Shown: positions 1 through 9,599, counted from the stretch's first letter. The stretch is 64,000 nt of DNA from Geothrix oryzae (GCF_030295385.1 NZ_AP027079.1:1054001-1118000), one strand, 5' to 3'. Notes: generated by a model from the letters alone, not told the origin. Numbers and translations: made by a program.

Positions 1-1226
1 ATGGAGGTGAAGCGGAACGAGTCCATGTAGTCGCGGATGAAGTGCAGGAAGCGTTCCTCGCCCACCTCCCGCTCCAGGGCAGCCACCAGCCGCGCCCCCT
101 TCTCGTAGGGGATGCTGGAGAAGGCGTCATCGGGATCGATGCCTTCCAGGTGCATGCGCAGCACGGTGAGCTGGGGTTCGTTCTTGAAGCGGTCGAGGCT
201 GTCCTCGAGGGCCTTCTGTCCCATGGCCCAGCCGAGGGCGGCGGCGTCGTCGCCGTGGAGGATGCGGAGGATGCGGCGCTCCGCCCACACGGTGAAGCCC
301 TCGTTCAGCCAGAAGTGCTCCATGCTGGCGTTCGTGACGAGGTTGCCGGTCCAGCTGTGGGCCAGCTCGTGGGCGACCACATCCACCAGGCTGCGGTCGC
401 CCGCCAGCAGGGTGGGCGTGAGGAAGGTCATGCGCGGGTTCTCCATGCCGCCGTAGGGGAAGGAGGGGGGCAGCACGAGCATGTCGTAGCGGTCCCACGG
501 GTAGGGGCCGAAGAGGCCTTCCGCCTTCACGATCATGTCCTCCACGCCCGCGAATTCCCAGGCGGCGGCGGTCACGGTCTCCGGCTCGGCCCAGACCCGG
601 GCGCGGGGGCTGAGATCCCGCGATTCCAGCCGTCCCACGGCCAGGGCCAGCAGGTACGAGGGGATGGGCTGGGGCATGGTGAAGCGGTAGACATGACGGC
701 CATCGCCGAGGGCCTCATCCCCGGCGGGGCCCGCCGACATCACGGCGGTGAGTCCCTCGGGCACGGTCACTTCCGCGAGATAGGCCACGCGGGCGATGGG
801 CGTGTCCTGGCAGGGCACCATGGTGCGGGCGTGGATCTGCTGGCACTGGCTGAAGAGGTAGGGGGCGACCTTGCCTTCGGTCTGCTCGGGATCCAGCCAC
901 TGGAGGGCCATGGCCTCGGCGCCCGTCCGGTAGCTGATGGCGACCTCCAGCGCGGCTGCCGGCACCTCCAGGCGCAGCCGCTGGCCGAGGATGGCGTCCG
1001 CCTCGCCCAGTTCCCAGGGGATGGGGCCGTGGCCCGGCACCTGCACGGAGCGGATCTCCAGGCCCTTGGTGTCGAGGTCGAGGGTGCCCGAGACCGCGCT
1101 GCCGAACTCCAGCACCACTTCGCCGTCGATGCGCTTGGCGGCGAAGTCCACCCCCAGCTTCAGGCGCAGGCGCCGGGCCCTTGGCTGGGCGGAATCGTAG
1201 TACGAATGCGGATCCGGGTGACGCAT
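1..1226 (-). CDS. M1 family zinc aminopeptidase, C-terminus cut by window edge
   Basis: Removes N-terminal residues from peptides, using one zinc. The visible 408 codons run from an ATG at 1226 and leave the window without a stop. Seen: a YGGMENP motif (the family GxMEN exopeptidase signature), then HELAHSWTGN with zinc ligands near His286 and His290, and the third ligand Glu309 in WLNEGF, giving the HEXXH-18-E spacing of gluzincins. The order (beta-rich N-domain, then catalytic domain) resembles the leukotriene-A4-hydrolase/cold-active aminopeptidase branch. The start codes MRHPDPHSYY with no signal peptide, so it is probably cytoplasmic. Missing here is the C-terminal helical domain. It lies downstream of the C69 peptidase in the same direction but is separated from it by a strong terminator. 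Confidence 0.9.
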   Translation of the reverse strand, partial: MRHPDPHSYYDSAQPRARRLRLKLGVDFAAKRIDGEVVLEFGSAVSGTLDLDTKGLEIRSVQVPGHGPIPWELGEADAILGQRLRLEVPAAALEVAISYRTGAEAMALQWLDPEQTEGKVAPYLFSQCQQIHARTMVPCQDTPIARVAYLAEVTVPEGLTAVMSAGPAGDEALGDGRHVYRFTMPQPIPSYLLALAVGRLESRDLSPRARVWAEPETVTAAAWEFAGVEDMIVKAEGLFGPYPWDRYDMLVLPPSFPYGGMENPRMTFLTPTLLAGDRSLVDVVAHELAHSWTGNLVTNASMEHFWLNEGFTVWAERRILRILHGDDAAALGWAMGQKALEDSLDRFKNEPQLTVLRMHLEGIDPDDAFSSIPYEKGARLVAALEREVGEERFLHFIRDYMDSFRFTS

Positions 1227-1282
1227 GGGGACCTCGGGGAACCGCACATCATCCCACGGGGCCAGGAACGGCGGGCGTCACA

Positions 1283-1317
1283 AGTAGGAAGGCCCCGCAT
1301 CGCGGGGCCTTCCTACT
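1283..1317 (-). terminator. strong hairpin after the C69 peptidase gene
   Basis: A perfect 16-bp stem (1283-1298 with 1302-1317) with a 3-nt loop lies between the C69 peptidase stop (1344) and the M1 peptidase start (1226). It probably ends the C69 transcript, so the M1 gene needs its own promoter or depends on read-through. Confidence 0.7.
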
Positions 1318-1343
1318 GAAAACCGCAGGCTTTCAGCCTGGGG

Positions 1344-2993
1344 CTATTCCTCGTCGAGGGCCAGCCCCTCGACCTTCTTCACCTTGATGACCTCGCCGTG
1401 GTCCTTGACGATGCAGCGCAGCCAATCCTCGGGGGCCTTGGGATGGGTGACCTCGCCCTTCTCGTTGCGGACATTCCCATCCATGTACTTCCAGATGAGG
1501 AATTCGCCCAGCTTCTTCCAGCGGGCCATGAGCTGTTCGGTCTCCTTGGCGGCGTACTGGGTGAGGTACTCCCGGGCGGCCCCGGGGTTCTGCTTGTAGA
1601 GCTCCAGGGCGGTGCGGTCCACTTCGGCCTGGTCGGCCAGGTAGCGGCCCTCGAACTCGCGCTGCACCTTCTGGACATCGACGATCATGTCGCTCCAGCG
1701 GGTGTAGGTGTAGTTGGAGACGAAATTGAAGGTCCAGTAGGCGCTGTCCCAGTTGAAGGCATCGAAGTTGCCGGTGCCGATGGCGAAGGCCTTGGGCGTC
1801 TCCTTGATGCCGCAGGAGATGGGCACATAGACCGTAGTGTAGGTGTCGTCCACGCCGAACCAGAGCACGCCGCCCACGGGATCAGGCATCCAGGAGCGGG
1901 CCTGGCTCACGAAGGAGAAGCCGGTCTGCTGGGTGCTGATGGCCCGCTCGTGGACATAGTCCTGGCCATCGATCTTGAAGCCCATGGGCCGCCAGCGGTA
2001 GGGCAGCTTGTAGGGGCCGGCGCCGAAGTCCTTGGTCATGTCGAAGTCGGTGCCTTCGTAGTGGTCGCGCATGAGCTCCATGGCATCGCGCACATCGAGC
2101 TTCTGGTCGGGCTTGATGAAGAGGGGCATGGGCTTGGCGCCCTTCTCCGCCTTCACGAAGTCCATGGGGATCTTCTGGCTCTTGGCGGCCCGGTTGAAGA
2201 TGCTCCAGACCCGGGCCTCGCAGCCGCGGAGGGCGCCGAAGGTCAGGGGCGCGTAGGTGTCGGCGAAGCTGAAGCTCTTGTCTTCGCCCTTGAACCAGCC
2301 CTTTTCGCGGGCGAAGGGGATCAGATCCTTGCTGTAGATCGCGGTCTTGGGATCGTTCTGGGGGAACTGCCGGATGCGGGCCTGGTTGGCGTGGGCGCTG
2401 ATGGTGCCGTCGGGCAGCTTGTAGGCGACCCACAGCGAGCCCTTCTGGCCCTTGCCCTTGCCGATCATCTCGAGGATCCACACCTCGTTGGGGTCGGCGA
2501 TGGAGAAACTCTCGCCGGAGCTGGCGTAGCCGAACTCCTCCGTCAGCTTCGTCATGACCTCGATGGCCTCGCGGGCGGTCTTGGCGCGTTCCAGAGCGAT
2601 GTAGATGAGGCTGCCGTAGTCGATGATGCCGCTGGGGCCCGCCAGGTCCTTCCGGCCCCCGAAGGTGGTCTCGGCGATGGTGAGCTGGTGTTCGTTCATG
2701 TTCCCGACGCGGGTGTAGGTCACGGGCGCTTCGGGGATCTGGCCCAGCAGCTTGCCGGTGTCGAAGGTGTAGCCGCCGTCCCATTCGCGGATGTCCCGCT
2801 TCTCGCCGGGCAGGTGCCGGCCGCCGCGCTTGAAGTAGAGCTCGCCGTAGAGCGTGTGGCTGTCGGCGGCGTAGGTGATCATGGTGGAGCCATCCTTGCT
2901 CGCGCCCTTGGTCACGAGCAGGTTGGTGCAGGCCTCCAGGGCCGCGCCGGCGGCCAGGAGGGTGGTGAGGAGGACCAAGGGACGGATGCGCAT
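1344..2993 (-). CDS. C69/U34 family dipeptidase (PepD-like), secreted
   Basis: Ntn-hydrolase dipeptidase of 549 aa. The start is the ATG at 2993, preceded by AAGGAT, because the open frame upstream of it has no protein-like character. Residues 1-21 form a signal peptide (MRIRPLVLLTTLLAAGAALE), and Cys22 in ACTNLLVTKGAS is the expected catalytic N-terminal nucleophile after processing. Further family features seen are the VGNMNEHQLTIAETTFGG stretch and GIIDYGSL. Length and order match the PepD/secernin family. The neighbours are other exported peptidases and a barrel protein, which suggests a peptide-scavenging block, though each has its own spacing. Whether the enzyme stays periplasmic or is released cannot be seen. 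Confidence 0.92.
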   Translation of the reverse strand: MRIRPLVLLTTLLAAGAALEACTNLLVTKGASKDGSTMITYAADSHTLYGELYFKRGGRHLPGEKRDIREWDGGYTFDTGKLLGQIPEAPVTYTRVGNMNEHQLTIAETTFGGRKDLAGPSGIIDYGSLIYIALERAKTAREAIEVMTKLTEEFGYASSGESFSIADPNEVWILEMIGKGKGQKGSLWVAYKLPDGTISAHANQARIRQFPQNDPKTAIYSKDLIPFAREKGWFKGEDKSFSFADTYAPLTFGALRGCEARVWSIFNRAAKSQKIPMDFVKAEKGAKPMPLFIKPDQKLDVRDAMELMRDHYEGTDFDMTKDFGAGPYKLPYRWRPMGFKIDGQDYVHERAISTQQTGFSFVSQARSWMPDPVGGVLWFGVDDTYTTVYVPISCGIKETPKAFAIGTGNFDAFNWDSAYWTFNFVSNYTYTRWSDMIVDVQKVQREFEGRYLADQAEVDRTALELYKQNPGAAREYLTQYAAKETEQLMARWKKLGEFLIWKYMDGNVRNEKGEVTHPKAPEDWLRCIVKDHGEVIKVKKVEGLALDEE

Positions 2994-3016
2994 GGGGATC
3001 CTTGTGGAAGAGGGAT

Positions 3017-3631
3017 TCAGAAGCGGAGGCTGGTGCCGAAGGCCAGGTAGGAGCGGGTCGAGCCGTAGCGATGGTGGCCGTTGAAGGAGAGGTCGGTGTT
3101 CACGAACCGGGCCTCCAGGGCGGCGTGGGGGTTGAATCTCCAACCCGCGCCGGCGCTGAGGGTGAAGCCCAGGTCGGAATCGGTGTAGGTGCCAGGGTAG
3201 GTGGTGATGTTCCGCCGGGTTTCATTCCACAGCGTACCGCCCATGCCAAAGATGCCATACAGGCCGCTGCGGCTGTGGCCTTCCAGGTGGGGCAGCCACT
3301 CGTAGGCCACTGAATAGCCTTCCATCCGGCTGTCGGCCAGCTGGGGGGTGGGGACATAGGCGGTGCCGTTCCAGATTCCCCAGACCCCGACCTGGACGGG
3401 GTGGTTCGTGTCGGACTGCAGGTAGTCGATGCGGAGGCGGCCCAGGTGGCGGCTCTCCCGGTTGAAGTGGATCTGGAGTCCGGCCTGGAAGCCCGTGGCG
3501 AAGGAGGAGCCCCAGGTGCCGACCGGCGCCACCGCGGACAGGCCGATGCCCATGCGGTTGCCGTCAGGGCTGTCCTGGGCGGCGAGACCGGGGCTGGCCA
3601 GGATAGCGAGGCCGACGAGAAGGGGTTTCAT
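3017..3631 (-). CDS. outer-membrane beta-barrel protein
   Basis: A 204-aa protein with an N-terminal signal peptide (MKPLLVGLAILASPGLAAQD). It has alternating hydrophobic/polar stretches rich in Gly and aromatics, and a C-terminal Phe (GTSLRF), the classic last strand read by the BAM machinery. The middle (SGLYGIFGMGGTLWNE, GFTLSAGAGWRF) looks like the paired strands of an OmpA/OmpW-sized 8-stranded barrel. I do not recognise a specific family and no substrate can be inferred. It lies 23 bp upstream of the C69 dipeptidase and 7 bp downstream of an M13 peptidase, so the three are probably co-transcribed. Confidence 0.75.
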   Translation of the reverse strand: MKPLLVGLAILASPGLAAQDSPDGNRMGIGLSAVAPVGTWGSSFATGFQAGLQIHFNRESRHLGRLRIDYLQSDTNHPVQVGVWGIWNGTAYVPTPQLADSRMEGYSVAYEWLPHLEGHSRSGLYGIFGMGGTLWNETRRNITTYPGTYTDSDLGFTLSAGAGWRFNPHAALEARFVNTDLSFNGHHRYGSTRSYLAFGTSLRF

Positions 3632-3638
3632 CCCCGCC

Positions 3639-5675
3639 TCACCAGATGGCCGTGGCGGCCTGGCCGGTGGGGGCCGCCTCGCACTGGAAGGCCTGGCGGA
3701 ACTCGGGGAAATCCGCCACGGGTCCCAGCACGCGCCACTTCACGGGCGAATGCACATCCGTGGTCACCTGCAGCTTGAGCTGCTCGGTGCGCTGGTTGGT
3801 GCGCCAGCCCTGGGCGAAGGCGATGAAGAACCGCTGGTCCGGCGTGAAGCCGTCCACCGACTTCAGAGCCTTGCCCTTGGTGGCCAGCTTGAAGGCCTCG
3901 TAGGACACGCGCAGCCCACCAATGTCGGCGATGTTCTCACCGAGGGTCAGCTTGCCGTTGATGTGCAGCCCCGGCAGCACCTCGAAGGCGTCGTACTGCT
4001 TCACGATGTGGTTGGCGCGGGCCTCGAAGCGCTTGGCGTCTTCAGCGGTCCACCAGTCCTTCAGGTTGCCCTGCCAGTCGTACTGCCGGCCCTGGTCGTC
4101 GAAGCCGTGGGTCAGCTCGTGGCCGATGGTGGAGGCCAGGGCACCGTAGTTGGAGGCGTCATCGGCCTTCTCGTCGAAGAAGGGGGGCTGGAGGATGCCG
4201 GCCGGGAAGCACATCTCGTTCTGGCTGGGGTCGTAGTAGGCGTTGTTGGTCTGCGGCGTCATGTGCCACTCGTTCCGGTCCACCGGCTTGCCGAGCTTGG
4301 CCATGCGGCGCTGGAAATCAAAGACGGCCGCGGCCTGGACATTCAGGACATAGGGCCGGCGCGAGACCTGGAGGCTGCCGTAGTCGCGCCAGCGGTCGGG
4401 GTAGCCCACCTTGCTGCGCATGGTGTCGAGCTTCTTGAGGGCCTGGGCCTTGGTGGCCTCGACCATCCAGTCGGCGGCCAGGATGCGGGCCCGCATGGCC
4501 TCCTTGTGGAAGTGGACCATCTGGAGGGCGCGGTCCTTGGCGGCCGGGCTGAAGGCGGTCTTCACGAAGAGCTGGCCGAGGTCTTCACCCAGGGCGCGAT
4601 CCGCGGCGGCGAGGACGCGCTTCCAGCGGGGGCGCAGTTCGGTGGTGCCCGAGAGCGTCTTCCCGTAGAAGGCGAAGTTCTCGTTGACGAAGGCGGATCC
4701 CAGGAAGGGCGAGGCGCTCCGCAGGACATGCCAGCGGAGGTAGACCTGCCAGGTCCCCATCGGCTCGGAGCCGAGGAGGCCGCCCAGGGTCTTGAAGAAC
4801 TCGGGCTGGCCAACCAGCACATGGGTTTCCCCGGCGGGAAGGGCCACGGTGGCGAAATAGGCCTTCCAGTCCAGGGGGGCCGTGGCCGCGAGGTCCTTGC
4901 GGGCCAGCTTGTGGTAGTTGGCCTGGGGATCCCGCAGGGCCACGAGGGTGCGGGAGGCCTGGGCCAGCTTCGTCTCCAGGGCCATGACCGTCCGGGCCGC
5001 GGCGCGGGCGGCCTCGGCGCCGTCTCCGGCCAGTGTGAAGATCCGGGCCACATGGCCTTCATAGGCCTGGCGGATGGTCTCGGCCTCCTTCCCAGGGCGC
5101 AGGTAGTAGTCGCGCTCGGGCAGCCCGAGACCGCCCTGCCAGAAGCTGGCGATCATGGCGCTGCTGTCCTTGTCGTCGACCTGGACGCCGAAGCTGAACC
5201 CGGCGTGGATGCCGAGGGCATGGAGCCGGCCCAGTTGGGCCACGAGGCCCTGGGGGGTCTTCACGGCCTGGATGGCGGCGAAGAGGGGCGCCAGGGGGGC
5301 GAGGCCCTCCTTCTCGATGAGGGCCTCGTCCATGCCGGAGGCGTAGAAGTCGCCCACGCGCTGGGGAATGCTGCCCTTGGGGCCACCCGTCTGGGCGGAG
5401 GTTTCGAGGATGCCCTTCAGGATCGCGAAGTTGCGCTCATCGATCTCCTGGTTCACACCGTAGGAGGCGTACTCGCCGGGGATCGCCACCTTGTCGAAGG
5501 CGCCGTTGGCATAGGCGTAGAAGTCCTTGCAGGGGGAGGCGGCCGCGTGGATGTGGGCGGGATCGACCCCGAGGATGGGCCGGGCCTCCGGGCGGGCGGG
5601 CGTTTCCGCCATGAGCGACGCCACCAGCGTCGGGACGAGCCATGCAGATCGAAGGTTCAACGCAGTTCCTTTCAT
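3639..5675 (-). CDS. M13 family zinc endopeptidase (neprilysin/PepO-like)
   Basis: Zinc endopeptidase of 678 aa that cleaves short peptides. A signal peptide covers about residues 1-23. PCKDFYAYANGAF near 49-60 is the N-terminal M13 signature, HELTH at 519-523 carries two zinc ligands and the catalytic Glu520, and GENIADIGG near 579-587 supplies the third ligand Glu580. NNAYYDPSQNEMCFPAGIL is the substrate-binding stretch. It ends in IW, close to the CxxW-type end of eukaryotic members but without the Cys. A second M13 gene starts 42 bp upstream in the same direction; the two share all motifs but diverge widely, suggesting an old tandem duplication. Confidence 0.95.
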   Translation of the reverse strand: MKGTALNLRSAWLVPTLVASLMAETPARPEARPILGVDPAHIHAAASPCKDFYAYANGAFDKVAIPGEYASYGVNQEIDERNFAILKGILETSAQTGGPKGSIPQRVGDFYASGMDEALIEKEGLAPLAPLFAAIQAVKTPQGLVAQLGRLHALGIHAGFSFGVQVDDKDSSAMIASFWQGGLGLPERDYYLRPGKEAETIRQAYEGHVARIFTLAGDGAEAARAAARTVMALETKLAQASRTLVALRDPQANYHKLARKDLAATAPLDWKAYFATVALPAGETHVLVGQPEFFKTLGGLLGSEPMGTWQVYLRWHVLRSASPFLGSAFVNENFAFYGKTLSGTTELRPRWKRVLAAADRALGEDLGQLFVKTAFSPAAKDRALQMVHFHKEAMRARILAADWMVEATKAQALKKLDTMRSKVGYPDRWRDYGSLQVSRRPYVLNVQAAAVFDFQRRMAKLGKPVDRNEWHMTPQTNNAYYDPSQNEMCFPAGILQPPFFDEKADDASNYGALASTIGHELTHGFDDQGRQYDWQGNLKDWWTAEDAKRFEARANHIVKQYDAFEVLPGLHINGKLTLGENIADIGGLRVSYEAFKLATKGKALKSVDGFTPDQRFFIAFAQGWRTNQRTEQLKLQVTTDVHSPVKWRVLGPVADFPEFRQAFQCEAAPTGQAATAIW

Positions 5676-5716
5676 CTAGCTCCGGGAGGCGGGGCCTCCC
5701 GGAGTCGTGGAGCGGA

Positions 5717-7741
5717 TTACCAGATGGCCGGACGCACCTTCGCGTCCCGCTTCATGGCCTGGCCATCGGCGCAGCCGAACGCCTCGTAGAACTCGGGCAG
5801 GTTGGAGAGGGGGCCATTGACCCGCTCGCGGCCGGGGCTGTGGGGATCGGTCTTGAGGCGCACGGAGAGCGCGGCCTCGCGGATGTGGTTGCGCCACACG
5901 GTGGCGGCGCCGAGGAAGAAGCGCTGGGGACCGGTGAAGCCGTCGATGGGGGCGGGGACGGCCTTGCCCTTCAGGCTGTTCTGGTAGGCGGCGAAGGCGA
6001 TCTTGAGGCCGCCGATGTCGGCGATGTTCTCGCCCAGCGTGAGCTTGCCGTTCACATGCTCGCCCTTGATGGGCTCATAGGCGTCGTACTGCTTGACCAC
6101 CAGGTCGGTGCGGGAGGCATAGGCCTTCTTGTCCGCGTCGGTCCACCAGTTCTTGAGGTTGCCCTCCGCATCGAATTGGCTGCCGCTGTCGTCGAAGCCG
6201 TGGGTCATCTCGTGACCAATGACGAAGCCCAGAGCGCCGTAGTTCACGGCGTCATCGGCCTTGGGATCGAAGAAGGGCGGCTGGAGGATGCCCGCGGGGA
6301 AGACGATCTCGTTCATCGTGGGGCTGTAGTAGGCGTTCACGGTGGGCGGCGTCATGCCCCACTCGCTGCGGTCGATGGGCTTGCCGAGCTTGGCCAGGTT
6401 CTCCTGGATGCGGAAGGCCGCCGCCCGGCGCACATTGCCGAAGTAGTCGTCGCGCTTGACCTCGAAGGCGTAGGTCTTCCACTTGTCGGGATAGCCGATC
6501 TTCACGCCGAAGGCATTGAGCTTCTTGAGGGCCTGCTGCTTGGTGTCGGCGCCCATCCAGTCCAGGTTGGTGATGCGCTCGCGCAGGGCCACCCGGAGGT
6601 TCTCCACCATGTCGAGCACCCGCTTCTTCGATTCGGGCGGGAAGGCGGTCTTCACATACAGCTGGCCCAGGGCCTCGCCCAGCATGCCGTCGGTGCTGGC
6701 CTCGATGCGCTTGGCGCGGGGTTCACGCTCGGGCGTGCCGTTCAGGACCTTGCCGTGGAAGGCGAAGGACTCCTCGCCGAAGGCCTTGGGCAGCAGGTTG
6801 GCGGTGGCGCTGAGAGCCTGCCAGCGGAGGTAGGTGCGCCACTGGGGGGCGGGCACCTCGGCGGCGAGCTTGCCGAAGGCGTGGAAGAAGGACGGCTGGG
6901 TGAGGTTCAGGTCCGCCTGCTTCACACCCCGGGCCTGAAAGTAGCCTTTCCAGTCGAAGCCGGGCACTTCGGAGACCAGCTTGTCCAGGGTCCGCTTGTT
7001 GTAGGTCATCTGCGGGTTCCGCATCTCCACGCGGGTCCACTGGGCCTGGGCCATGCGGGTCTCGAGGTCCAGGACCACCTTGGCGCGGGCCCGGGCGAGG
7101 CCGGGGGCATCGCCCGCCAGCTCCAGCATCCTGGCGATGTGGGCCTCGTACTTGGCGCGGATGTCCCGGCTACGGGCGTCATCCTTCAGGTAGTAGTCTC
7201 GGTCGGGGAGGCCCGTGCCCCCCTGATTGAGATAGCCCAGGTAGTGGGTGGATTCCTTGGCATCCTGGCGCACGAAGAAGCCGAAGCCGCCGGGCAGGCC
7301 CTGGTTGTGCAGCTTCGCCAGGAGGAGGGGGAGCTGCTTCGCGTCCTTCAGTCCATCGATGGTGGCCAACACCGGCTTCAGCGGCGTCAGGCCCCGCTTC
7401 TCGATGGCGGCCTCGTTCATGCCGGAGGCGTAGAAGTCGCCCAGCTTCTGCTGGACGCTGCCCTTGGCCCAGGCGGTCTTGGCGCTGGTCTCCTCCAGGA
7501 TCTGCTTGAGGATGGCGCGATTGCGCTCGCTCAGTTCCTCCATGGTGCCGTACCGGGATTTGTCCGCCGGGAGGCTGTGCGCTTTGAGCCAGCCGCCGTT
7601 GGCGTAGGCGTAGAAGTCGTCGCAGGGCTTCACGGTGGTGTCGAGGTTCGCGGGGTCGACCCCCGGCTTGGGCTGGGCCACCAGGGAGAAGGCCGCCAGG
7701 CCCAGGCAGAGGCAGAGGGATGCGCGCAGGGGGGTTGCCAT
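5717..7741 (-). CDS. M13 family zinc endopeptidase, second tandem copy
   Basis: A 674-aa paralogue of the downstream M13 gene. Signal peptide about residues 1-22 (ending SLVAQ). N-terminal signature KPCDDFYAYANGGW near 39-51; zinc site HEMTH at 510-514 with catalytic Glu511; third ligand in GENIADIGG near 571. NAYYSPTMNEIVFPAGIL matches the substrate-binding region. Length is normal for bacterial PepO. Compared with its neighbour, this copy is closer to the typical bacterial pattern (VNAYY, FDDSGSQFD). Both are likely periplasmic or surface enzymes in peptide degradation. Confidence 0.95.
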   Translation of the reverse strand: MATPLRASLCLCLGLAAFSLVAQPKPGVDPANLDTTVKPCDDFYAYANGGWLKAHSLPADKSRYGTMEELSERNRAILKQILEETSAKTAWAKGSVQQKLGDFYASGMNEAAIEKRGLTPLKPVLATIDGLKDAKQLPLLLAKLHNQGLPGGFGFFVRQDAKESTHYLGYLNQGGTGLPDRDYYLKDDARSRDIRAKYEAHIARMLELAGDAPGLARARAKVVLDLETRMAQAQWTRVEMRNPQMTYNKRTLDKLVSEVPGFDWKGYFQARGVKQADLNLTQPSFFHAFGKLAAEVPAPQWRTYLRWQALSATANLLPKAFGEESFAFHGKVLNGTPEREPRAKRIEASTDGMLGEALGQLYVKTAFPPESKKRVLDMVENLRVALRERITNLDWMGADTKQQALKKLNAFGVKIGYPDKWKTYAFEVKRDDYFGNVRRAAAFRIQENLAKLGKPIDRSEWGMTPPTVNAYYSPTMNEIVFPAGILQPPFFDPKADDAVNYGALGFVIGHEMTHGFDDSGSQFDAEGNLKNWWTDADKKAYASRTDLVVKQYDAYEPIKGEHVNGKLTLGENIADIGGLKIAFAAYQNSLKGKAVPAPIDGFTGPQRFFLGAATVWRNHIREAALSVRLKTDPHSPGRERVNGPLSNLPEFYEAFGCADGQAMKRDAKVRPAIW

Positions 7742-7773
7742 TAATGACCTCGTAAGATGAGGCTAAAAGCCTA

Positions 7774-8235
7774 TCAGGAAGGAATTCGAAGGGATATGTG
7801 AACCACTTTCTGGATTTCCGCATGGACGACGCCATCGGCGTCCCGCAGGTCCACCGCATAGGTGCGGTCCACCTTGGGTTGCTCACGGAGCAGTCGGCGG
7901 ATCTCCGCCACCTCGACCTCGTCCACCCGGAAGGTGGCGCTCAGCGTGCTGCGCCCCGGCTTGCGGAACCGGATGGAGGCGGCCTTGTCCCACACGACGA
8001 ACTCGGGGCCGAGCCGGTGGATCAGCATAAGCATGTAGAAGGGATCCACCCCGGCGTACAGGCTGCCGCCGAAGATGGTGCCCACATAGTTGCGGGTCCG
8101 CCAGGAGAGGGGGAGGCGGACCCGGATCTCGGACCAGTCGGCGGCGATGAAGGCCACCCGCGTGCCCGTGCCGCGGAAGCAGGGCCACAGGTTGAAGGCC
8201 CAGCGGAAGAGGCGGGTGCGGAGGGATTCACGCAA
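7774..8235 (-). CDS. DUF4442 hotdog-fold protein (thioesterase-like)
   Basis: A protein of about 153 aa with the DUF4442 pattern: an amphipathic N-terminus, then a hotdog core with RNYVGTIFGGSLYAGVDPF, which corresponds to the helix and turn around the active-site region of PaaI-like thioesterases. Substrate unknown. The only plausible start is a TTG at 8235; the reading frame is closed 12 nt upstream by the glpX stop at 8245-8247, in the same frame. No Shine-Dalgarno is visible, so translation probably depends on ribosomes finishing glpX. A second DUF4442 gene occurs at 15894-16379 with the same kind of arrangement behind rimM. Confidence 0.8.
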   Translation of the reverse strand: MRESLRTRLFRWAFNLWPCFRGTGTRVAFIAADWSEIRVRLPLSWRTRNYVGTIFGGSLYAGVDPFYMLMLIHRLGPEFVVWDKAASIRFRKPGRSTLSATFRVDEVEVAEIRRLLREQPKVDRTYAVDLRDADGVVHAEIQKVVHISLRIPS

Positions 8236-8244
8236 GGCCAGGGC

Positions 8245-9225
8245 CTAGAAGCGCACCGTCACGGTCTCGCCGTCCTTGATGTGGACGGTGTCGATGAAGC
8301 GCACCTGGCGGCTGCCGTAGGTGAGGATGAGGCTGGAGGTGCGGGAGCCGTGGCCGAAGTGGCGCACGCCCTGCAGCAGGTTGCCGTGGGTCACGCCGCA
8401 GGCGGCGAACACCACCTGCTTGCCGGGGCAGAGGTCGTCGGTGCGGTAGATGCGGTTGAAGTCCACGCCCATGGCTTCGGCCTTTTCGCGGCTGGCGGTG
8501 TTGGTGTCCACCTTGAGGCGGCCCAGGATCTCGCCATTGAGGCACTTCAGGGCGGCGGCGGACAGCACGCCCTCGGGGGCCCCGCCGGTGCCCATCACCG
8601 CATGGATGCCCGTGCCGCTCACGGCGGCGCTGATGGCGGCGCTGAGGTCCCCATCGCCGATGAGCTGGATGCGGGCGCCGGCCTTGCGGATGTCGGCGAT
8701 GAGCTGGGCGTGGCGGTCGCGGTCGAGGACGCTGACGGTGATCTCGGAGACCTGGCGGTCCAGGGACTTGGCGATGATGTCGAGGGTCTCCTGCACCGGG
8801 GCGTCGAGGCTCACCTTGCCCTTGGCGGCCGGGCCCACCACGAGCTTCTCCATGTAGAGGTCCGGCGCGTGGAGCAGGCCGCCCTTTTCCGTGGCCGCCA
8901 GGACGGCGATGGCATTGGAGGCGCCCGTGGCGCAGAGGTTCGTCCCTTCCAGCGGATCCACGGCGATGTCCACCGCCGGGTGGTCCCCGTCCAGATCCGC
9001 CCCCATGCCCACCTTCTCGCCGATGTAGAGCATGGGCGCCTCGTCCCGCTCGCCTTCGCCGATGACGATGGTCCCATCCATGCGGACAGTCTCCATGGCC
9101 TTCCGCATGGCCTCCACGGCGAGCTTGTCGCTGTGCTTGCGGCGGCCATGGCCGATGGAGGTGGCGCAGGCGAGGGCAGCCTCTTCGACCACCCGCAGGA
9201 ATTCGAGGGACAGGGTATGTTCCAT
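8245..9225 (-). CDS. glpX: class II fructose-1,6-bisphosphatase
   Basis: Hydrolyses fructose-1,6-bisphosphate to fructose-6-phosphate in gluconeogenesis. The 326-aa product shows the GlpX metal and substrate motifs of the Li-sensitive phosphatase superfamily: [12 protein letters not shown], then [12 protein letters not shown] (the DPxxGT metal site), and [10 protein letters not shown] followed by [14 protein letters not shown]. Length matches E. coli GlpX. The start ATG at 9225 follows GGGAG at good spacing. A malic enzyme elsewhere in the window fits growth on organic acids with gluconeogenesis. The DUF4442 gene follows at once and is probably coupled. Confidence 0.96.
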   Translation of the reverse strand: MEHTLSLEFLRVVEEAALACATSIGHGRRKHSDKLAVEAMRKAMETVRMDGTIVIGEGERDEAPMLYIGEKVGMGADLDGDHPAVDIAVDPLEGTNLCATGASNAIAVLAATEKGGLLHAPDLYMEKLVVGPAAKGKVSLDAPVQETLDIIAKSLDRQVSEITVSVLDRDRHAQLIADIRKAGARIQLIGDGDLSAAISAAVSGTGIHAVMGTGGAPEGVLSAAALKCLNGEILGRLKVDTNTASREKAEAMGVDFNRIYRTDDLCPGKQVVFAACGVTHGNLLQGVRHFGHGSRTSSLILTYGSRQVRFIDTVHIKDGETVTVRF

Positions 9226-9272
9226 GGGGGTACTCCCGGGTAGACGGCGTCGTGGTCGAGGGCGGGGCCGGG

Positions 9273-9599
9273 TCAGGCCAGCCGGTTCACGCTCTGGCGG
9301 ATCCAGTCGAGGAAGGGCTCGGAGCCTTCTTCGACCGGGAACATCAGAATTTCGGGGACCTCATAGGTGTGCAGGTCCGTGATCACTTCCGAGACCTGGG
9401 GGAAGAGCTCCCGGGTGGTCTTGATGATCAGCATGACCTCTTCATCCAGGTGGGTCTCACCCTTGAAGTAGTAGTAGCTCTTGATGCTGGGGACGATGTT
9501 CACGCAGGCCGCGTACGCCTGGTCCACCAGGGCCGCCGCAATGGTCAGGGCGGTTTCCTCGCTGCCGCAAGTGGTGAAGATGGTGCAGGCATCGGTCAT
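9273..9599 (-). CDS. cutA: divalent cation tolerance protein CutA
   Basis: A small trimeric cytoplasmic protein of 108 aa, normal for CutA. Seen: [11 protein letters not shown] at the N-terminus, [18 protein letters not shown] in the centre (family pattern CVNI-P-SYYWWG), EVMLIIKTT, and the C-terminal [22 protein letters not shown]. The family was named for copper tolerance, but its real role is still unclear; signal-transduction and metal-binding roles have both been proposed. It is transcribed with glpX, 47 bp upstream of it. Confidence 0.95.
   Translation of the reverse strand: MTDACTIFTTCGSEETALTIAAALVDQAYAACVNIVPSIKSYYYFKGETHLDEEVMLIIKTTRELFPQVSEVITDLHTYEVPEILMFPVEEGSEPFLDWIRQSVNRLA

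Noticed and set aside
2994-3143. 50-residue extension of the C69 peptidase
   Set aside because: It is Pro/Arg-rich, overlaps the barrel gene, and would place the signal peptide inside the protein.
3429-5789. 786-aa open frame on the plus strand opposite the first M13 gene
   Set aside because: Shadow of a conserved metallopeptidase; no start signal and no domain.
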